This document shows positions 25,422 through 28,866 of a stretch of DNA of 28,866 nucleotides, piece by piece. The stretch is taken from the NCBI GenBank assembly GCA_947372405.1, contig CANBTO010000007.1:1-28866 (forward strand). The letters run 5' to 3'. How positions within the stretch are numbered: position 1 is the stretch's first letter; every line of letters starts with the position of its first letter. The DNA is from Verrucomicrobiaceae bacterium (GTDB lineage: Bacteria; Verrucomicrobiota; Verrucomicrobiae; Verrucomicrobiales; Akkermansiaceae). The translations under genes were made by a program, and so were the position numbers. The notes beneath the pieces were generated by a model that was not told the origin of the DNA, searched no databases, and worked only from the letters and a program-made list of their open reading frames with translations.

Positions 25422-27713
25422 TCAATGCCGCCAGTTGACGGGCAAGTTTGCGCCATGGAGGGCGGTGCGGAGTTGCGCGGGCAGCTTCTCACTGTCGATG
25501 GTGCAGTACAACGGAGTTGTGGTTGTCGGCAGAATGGACAGTCCCCAGATCAGGATGAGCCAATATAAGAACGCGAGTGCGAAGCCGGAGCGGTCCATTT
25601 TCTTGTGATCGGCATAGCCGGGCGGACAGGCGAAACAACGATAGCCGAGCCAGAGATTGAGGACCGGTGCGAAAACAGCCAGATACCACCATCGGCTCAT
25701 GCCGAGGTTTGTCAGTCGTCTCAGACCGAAGTATACCACCACCGCAAAAGGCACGATGGCGGTGTATGGGAGAAGTTTTCCCATGAGGATGGTGCCGAAC
25801 TGTTTGAATAGAAGCGGACTTATGGCGGCGATGGCGAACTGCCAGGCGAACGGAAACACAAGCGTGACGAGCAGGAGCTTGAGCCGCCGTGTGCCGGGCC
25901 AATACAGTCCCTTGCAGCACGTTTTCTTCGGAAATGATGTGGAATGGAGTGGCTCGATGGAGGAAGCGGTTGTGGCCTTGGTTTCCGCAGGCATGCTCCG
26001 TCGTTCGAACAATCCGTCGATCCGCCCCGCGGGTTTCCATGTTTCCATGCCGTCTTTCCAAACCATGTCCAGTCGCGGATCCAAAGATGAATCCTCCGCC
26101 ATGGTTCTCAACTCCTCGAAACTGACAGGGCCCCGACGCTCGCCTTCACAAGTGTAAAACCAGATGCTCTTGTGTGCGATGCGCGAGGTTCCGGTTTTGT
26201 CCTTCGACGCCTTGGCGGCCGCGATCGTTGCGTTGTCGCGGTCTTTGTTTTCTAACAGACCAATCTCCTCCGGTCGCTCCGCAGTCACGTTTTCGGTGTT
26301 TCGAAGCGTTTTCTCCAATGTCCTGAGTTTGCGCAGTTGATCCCGCGCCGCCTTTCTGATATTGGCCCTCGCCGCTTTGGTGACAGCCTTGAGTCGGTTT
26401 GCCTCAGCCGCCCTTTCCTTGAACTCGGCTTTGGCCGCGGCTTCTTGGTCCGCTTTTTTCCGCGCGAGTGTTGCGATTCTTTCCTCTTCGAGAGCCAGTG
26501 CCTCGATCTCGTCTATGGCGCTGGCCTCTTCCGCAGCCTTGGCCTCGGATAGGGCTCGTAGTTTGGCTTCCTGCTCAGCCCGGACTTTTGCCTGTTCCAT
26601 GGCCTTAGCCTTTGCGGCTGCGGCGATGCGGTTTTCTTCAAGAGCCTTGGCTTCTGCAATTGCCCGAAGTCTGGCTTCTTCGACGGCTTTTGTCTCGGCG
26701 GCCTCACGACGTTTGGTCTCTTCCGCGGCCTTGGCCTCGGCGAGCGCGCGGCGATTGGCATCCTCCTCGGCCCGGATCTTCGCTTCCTCGATTGCCTTTG
26801 TCTTTGCGACGGCGGCGATGCGGTTTTCTTCAAGAGCCTTGGCTTCTGCAATTGCCCGAAGTCTGGCTTCTTCGACGGCTTTTGCCTCGGCGGCCTCACG
26901 ACGTTTGGTCTCTTCCGCGGCCCTGGCCTCGGCGAGCGCGCGGCGATTGGCTTCCTCCTCGGCCCGGATCTTCGCTTCCTCGATTGCCTTTGCCTTTGCG
27001 GCGGCGGCGCGACTCTCCTCAAGGGCCTGCGCCTCGGCGATGTCCCTCAATCTGGATTCTTCCGCGGCCTTGGCCTCGGCTGCTTTTCTCAACATTTTTT
27101 CCTCCGCCACTTTGGCTTCAATTGCCGCCTGTAGGTTCGATTCCTCCAATGCTTTTGCTTCGATTACTTCCGCAGCCATGTCGATTGCGCCTTCATCTTT
27201 GGAATCCGGCTTGCTGGAGTTTTCGGCATCCCGTTCGGCGATGCTGTCATCGGAGGCAACAGGTTCGAAAACCCTGCCTACTTCATACACCGGACGCCAT
27301 CCATCCATTCCTTCGGTGAAAACCGATTTGACGGGTGGTTCAAATGTGGGATCCGAAACCATGTTCCGCAATTCCGCCAATCCGACCGGTCCAATTTGCT
27401 GGCCTCCCCTCGTATAGAACCACTCGTCTTTGCCGATGGCGGCAATCCGGGCTTCTTCGGCTGCAACAGCCTCCGCTCTTGCCTGTGCGGATTTCCTTGC
27501 CGCGGCGACGAGCATTTCATCCTCCTCGCGGGCTTTGTTTCTGGCGGCGGCTCTGGCCTCAGCCGTGGCTTCCGCTTCCTCGAGAACACGCCTCGCCTCT
27601 TCCTCCGCCCTTATTCTCATGGCGGATCTCGGCTCTTCGGATACTCTGGATGCGGATTGTGCCATCGGTCTGCGAGGATGGAACTGAGGACTTGGTTCGG
27701 GTATATCCTCCAT
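25422..27713 (-). CDS. GYF-coiled coil-GYF-membrane protein (763 aa)
   Basis: Domain order: an Ala/Glu/Arg helix (about 30-92), a first GYF_2-type domain (residues about 97-150: EWFYTRGGQQIGPVGLAEL, then GMDGWRPV), a long TolA-like coiled coil (about 185-490) built of 14-residue units such as KAVEEARLRAIAEA with 22-residue units between them, a second GYF_2-type domain (about 513-565: IWFYTCEGERRGPVSFEEL, then GMETWKP), and a C-terminal membrane region with about four helices (600-735). GYF_2 domains occur in bacterial membrane proteins and are thought to bind proline-rich or other partners; the role is unknown. ATG 27713 is taken as start; ATG 27665 is an alternative. The coiled coil contains a nearly perfect 192-bp DNA duplication. 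Confidence 0.88.
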   Translation of the reverse strand: MEDIPEPSPQFHPRRPMAQSASRVSEEPRSAMRIRAEEEARRVLEEAEATAEARAAARNKAREEDEMLVAAARKSAQARAEAVAAEEARIAAIGKDEWFYTRGGQQIGPVGLAELRNMVSDPTFEPPVKSVFTEGMDGWRPVYEVGRVFEPVASDDSIAERDAENSSKPDSKDEGAIDMAAEVIEAKALEESNLQAAIEAKVAEEKMLRKAAEAKAAEESRLRDIAEAQALEESRAAAAKAKAIEEAKIRAEEEANRRALAEARAAEETKRREAAEAKAVEEARLRAIAEAKALEENRIAAVAKTKAIEEAKIRAEEDANRRALAEAKAAEETKRREAAETKAVEEARLRAIAEAKALEENRIAAAAKAKAMEQAKVRAEQEAKLRALSEAKAAEEASAIDEIEALALEEERIATLARKKADQEAAAKAEFKERAAEANRLKAVTKAARANIRKAARDQLRKLRTLEKTLRNTENVTAERPEEIGLLENKDRDNATIAAAKASKDKTGTSRIAHKSIWFYTCEGERRGPVSFEELRTMAEDSSLDPRLDMVWKDGMETWKPAGRIDGLFERRSMPAETKATTASSIEPLHSTSFPKKTCCKGLYWPGTRRLKLLLVTLVFPFAWQFAIAAISPLLFKQFGTILMGKLLPYTAIVPFAVVVYFGLRRLTNLGMSRWWYLAVFAPVLNLWLGYRCFACPPGYADHKKMDRSGFALAFLYWLILIWGLSILPTTTTPLYCTIDSEKLPAQLRTALHGANLPVNWRH
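26625..27008. repeat. 192-bp tandem duplication inside the coiled-coil region
   Basis: 26625-26816 and 26817-27008 differ at only 5 of 192 positions by hand count. Each copy encodes 64 residues (three 14-residue units plus one 22-residue unit). More degenerate copies extend on both sides (about 26520-26620 and 27009-27100), so the two near-identical units are a recent expansion of an older repeat array. Confidence 0.92.
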
Positions 27714-27851
27714 GGAGCACGCGTCCCATGAAGAGAGCTTAGATTAACTCCAAATCATGACAGCGAAACCCATTTGATGCCCCGAATACGGCCAAGTGAT
27801 CCCGGAAACGGCCGGAAGTGCCCGACGGGCGAATTCAAGGTCGCCGGTTGC

Positions 27852-28490
27852 TCAAGTCCTGCACGCATCCTCCCTGGAAGCCGTGATTTCGTCCTCGTGC
27901 GAGAGGATCAGGAGCAACGCGTGGACTCCGTGCATTCCGGCCACAGCTTTCAGGATGCGGCGGATCGCTCCGGCTGTATGACCTTCCATGCCGATCAACA
28001 TCGACACGTCTCTTTTCATGAGCACAAGCTTGAAACGAAGCACGTAGGGCGCGATCTCCTGAACTTGGATGTGCGCGTGTCCCGGTTCGTCGATCAGGTG
28101 GTTGATCAGATATTGGAGAAAATTTTCCAATCGCGAAACGAGCATCTGCATTTCCGCGCGGCTTGGTTTTTCATCCGGTTTTTGGGCCGGTTCATGGGTG
28201 GTGTGCAAAGCGCTTCTGAAATCCCATTCCATCACCTTGTAGTGGGCGGTCCGTTTGATGAAACCGACGACATCGACTTCCGTGTGAGCCACCCTGCTCA
28301 CCGCGGGCATGGCGGCGTTGAAATCCCATTCCATCACCTTGATGTTTCCCAATCGTCTCAGCGAATTGGCGATCTCGGTTTCGATCTCATTGACATCCTT
28401 GTTCAGCAGCGCCATGAAGTCCAAGTCATTGACTTGGATGTCCCCGATCTTCTTGAGGGATTTGGCGATTTTGGAAATTCGTTTTGGCAT
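27852..28490 (-). CDS. KH-domain protein with three repeated VxxxDF motifs
   Basis: 212 aa from ATG 28490, supported by GAGGA 5 nt upstream; the frame open to 28556 has no supporting features. The N-terminal half has three imperfect repeats of about 19 residues at 11-29, 43-61 and 77-95: SLKKIGDIQVNDLDFMALL, SLRRLGNIKVMEWDFNAAM and FIKRTAHYKVMEWDFRSAL. A charged linker follows, then a KhpA-like KH domain (about 135-205) with its GxxG loop written GMEG (167-170) in VSMLIGMEGHTAGAIRRILK. KH domains of this type bind single-stranded RNA; an RNA-binding regulatory role is inference. No partner gene (such as a KhpB) is in the window. Confidence 0.88.
   Translation of the reverse strand: MPKRISKIAKSLKKIGDIQVNDLDFMALLNKDVNEIETEIANSLRRLGNIKVMEWDFNAAMPAVSRVAHTEVDVVGFIKRTAHYKVMEWDFRSALHTTHEPAQKPDEKPSRAEMQMLVSRLENFLQYLINHLIDEPGHAHIQVQEIAPYVLRFKLVLMKRDVSMLIGMEGHTAGAIRRILKAVAGMHGVHALLLILSHEDEITASREDACRT
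28217..28341. repeat. Two exact 23-bp direct repeats in the KH gene
   Basis: tgaaatcccattccatcacc plus ttg occurs at 28217-28239 and 28319-28341, encoding the repeated KVMEWDF(+1) motif on the minus strand. The perfect conservation at synonymous positions suggests a recent copy or gene conversion between the second and third protein repeats. Confidence 0.9.
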
Positions 28491-28754
28491 GGAAATCCTC
28501 GGGTGCTTGCTTCCAAGCCATCCGGATCCTCCCGGGCAGGTGGCTTGCAAGGACATGGTGTCTCAGGAGCCGTGAAATGGCAAGCCAAGCGGTGGCTGGC
28601 AGGCAACGGGCCTGCGAGTTCCAGTCAAGACGGGCTGAAAGAGCCTGCGAGCATCAAAGGTATCCGGGGCGTCCTTGGTCTTCATGCCCGACGAATCCGC
28701 GGAGACCGTGGCGATGGATCAAATGAAGCCCAACCAAACCCTGTCAGAAACACC

Positions 28755-28866
28755 GTGAGACATGTGATCCGCTGCCTGGTTGCGAGCCTCTTGCTTGCGA
28801 ACCTTTCCGTCCACGCGGCCGAAGCGCCGCCCAACATCGTGCTCATCTTCATCGATGACATGGGGT
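28755..28866 (+). CDS. Sulfatase, 5' end only (runs off the window)
   Basis: GTG at 28755 (or 28764) begins a signal peptide (VIRCLVASLLLANLSVHAAE), then PPNIVLIFIDDMG, the diagnostic first metal-binding motif of type I sulfatases in which the DD pair binds calcium. The formylglycine motif (C/S-x-P-x-R) would lie beyond the right edge, so catalytic competence cannot be judged. Secreted sulfatases are typical of Verrucomicrobiota that use sulfated polysaccharides. Only 37 codons are present, but the motif is highly specific. It is outside the presumed island. Confidence 0.9.
   Translation, partial: MRHVIRCLVASLLLANLSVHAAEAPPNIVLIFIDDMG

Noticed and set aside
26362..27417. 351-codon plus-strand Ala/Ser-rich ORF and nearby 235-codon repeat-like ORF (26612-27319)
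   Set aside because: Both are antisense images of the repetitive coiled-coil gene; low complexity mirrors the repeat.
27820..27830. Palindrome GCCCGACGGGC between the GYF and KH genes
   Set aside because: Only 5-bp arms in GC-rich DNA, no T-tract and no positional support beyond being intergenic.
1..28866. CRISPR array or complete insertion sequence
   Set aside because: No regularly spaced short repeats with unique spacers and no intact transposase or integrase gene were seen.

Overview
The window looks like a GC-rich Verrucomicrobiota chromosome, probably from the Akkermansiaceae/Luteolibacter side of the phylum. This is inference from gene content: giant secreted LamG proteins, a PDZ protein resembling DUF6288, a Tat-exported SGNH esterase, a DUF3127 protein, a GYF/coiled-coil membrane protein, a sulfatase, and a general lack of Shine-Dalgarno sequences. 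No rRNA or complete tRNA is present.

The window splits near 11.45 kb. Positions 1 to about 11,430 hold an accessory, apparently polysaccharide-directed cluster, all on the + strand. It contains three paralogous secreted proteins (the first cut by the window edge), each built as half-domain, LamG domain, second copy of the half-domain, then a conserved WNHWP(V/M) region. Between them lie a PDZ/alpha-helical protein overlapping paralogue A by 4 nt and a Tat-exported SGNH esterase just behind paralogue B. The cluster ends with a transposase relic resembling IS256, an AT-rich stretch, and a lone 3' half of a tRNA gene followed by a strong terminator. That is the expected structure of the distal junction of an island integrated into a tRNA gene.

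Positions 11,588 to 28,866 look like ordinary chromosome. In order they hold: a secreted alpha/beta-hydrolase; a translationally coupled pair (secreted trypsin-like protease with a P-domain-like C-terminus, and an unknown helical protein); a DUF3127 protein with an SSB-like acidic tip; a SUKH-WD40 protein; uvrA; an M42 aminopeptidase; a secreted proline-tailed protein; a small unknown protein; a Kir-type potassium channel; another unknown protein; a large GYF/coiled-coil/membrane protein; a KH-domain protein; and the first 37 codons of a sulfatase.

Three observations go beyond gene calling. (1) The SUKH-WD40 gene is flanked by two direct copies of the 3' end of uvrA (107 bp, 91 identical by hand count), as if a small element had inserted there and regenerated the gene end. 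(2) The 7-mer CTGTTAG occurs nine times after 11.5 kb, on both strands and in all three reading frames, and not at all before it, which independently supports the island boundary. (3) The three large paralogues share a LamG domain inserted between two copies of an unnamed half-domain. No CRISPR array, integrase or complete insertion sequence was found.
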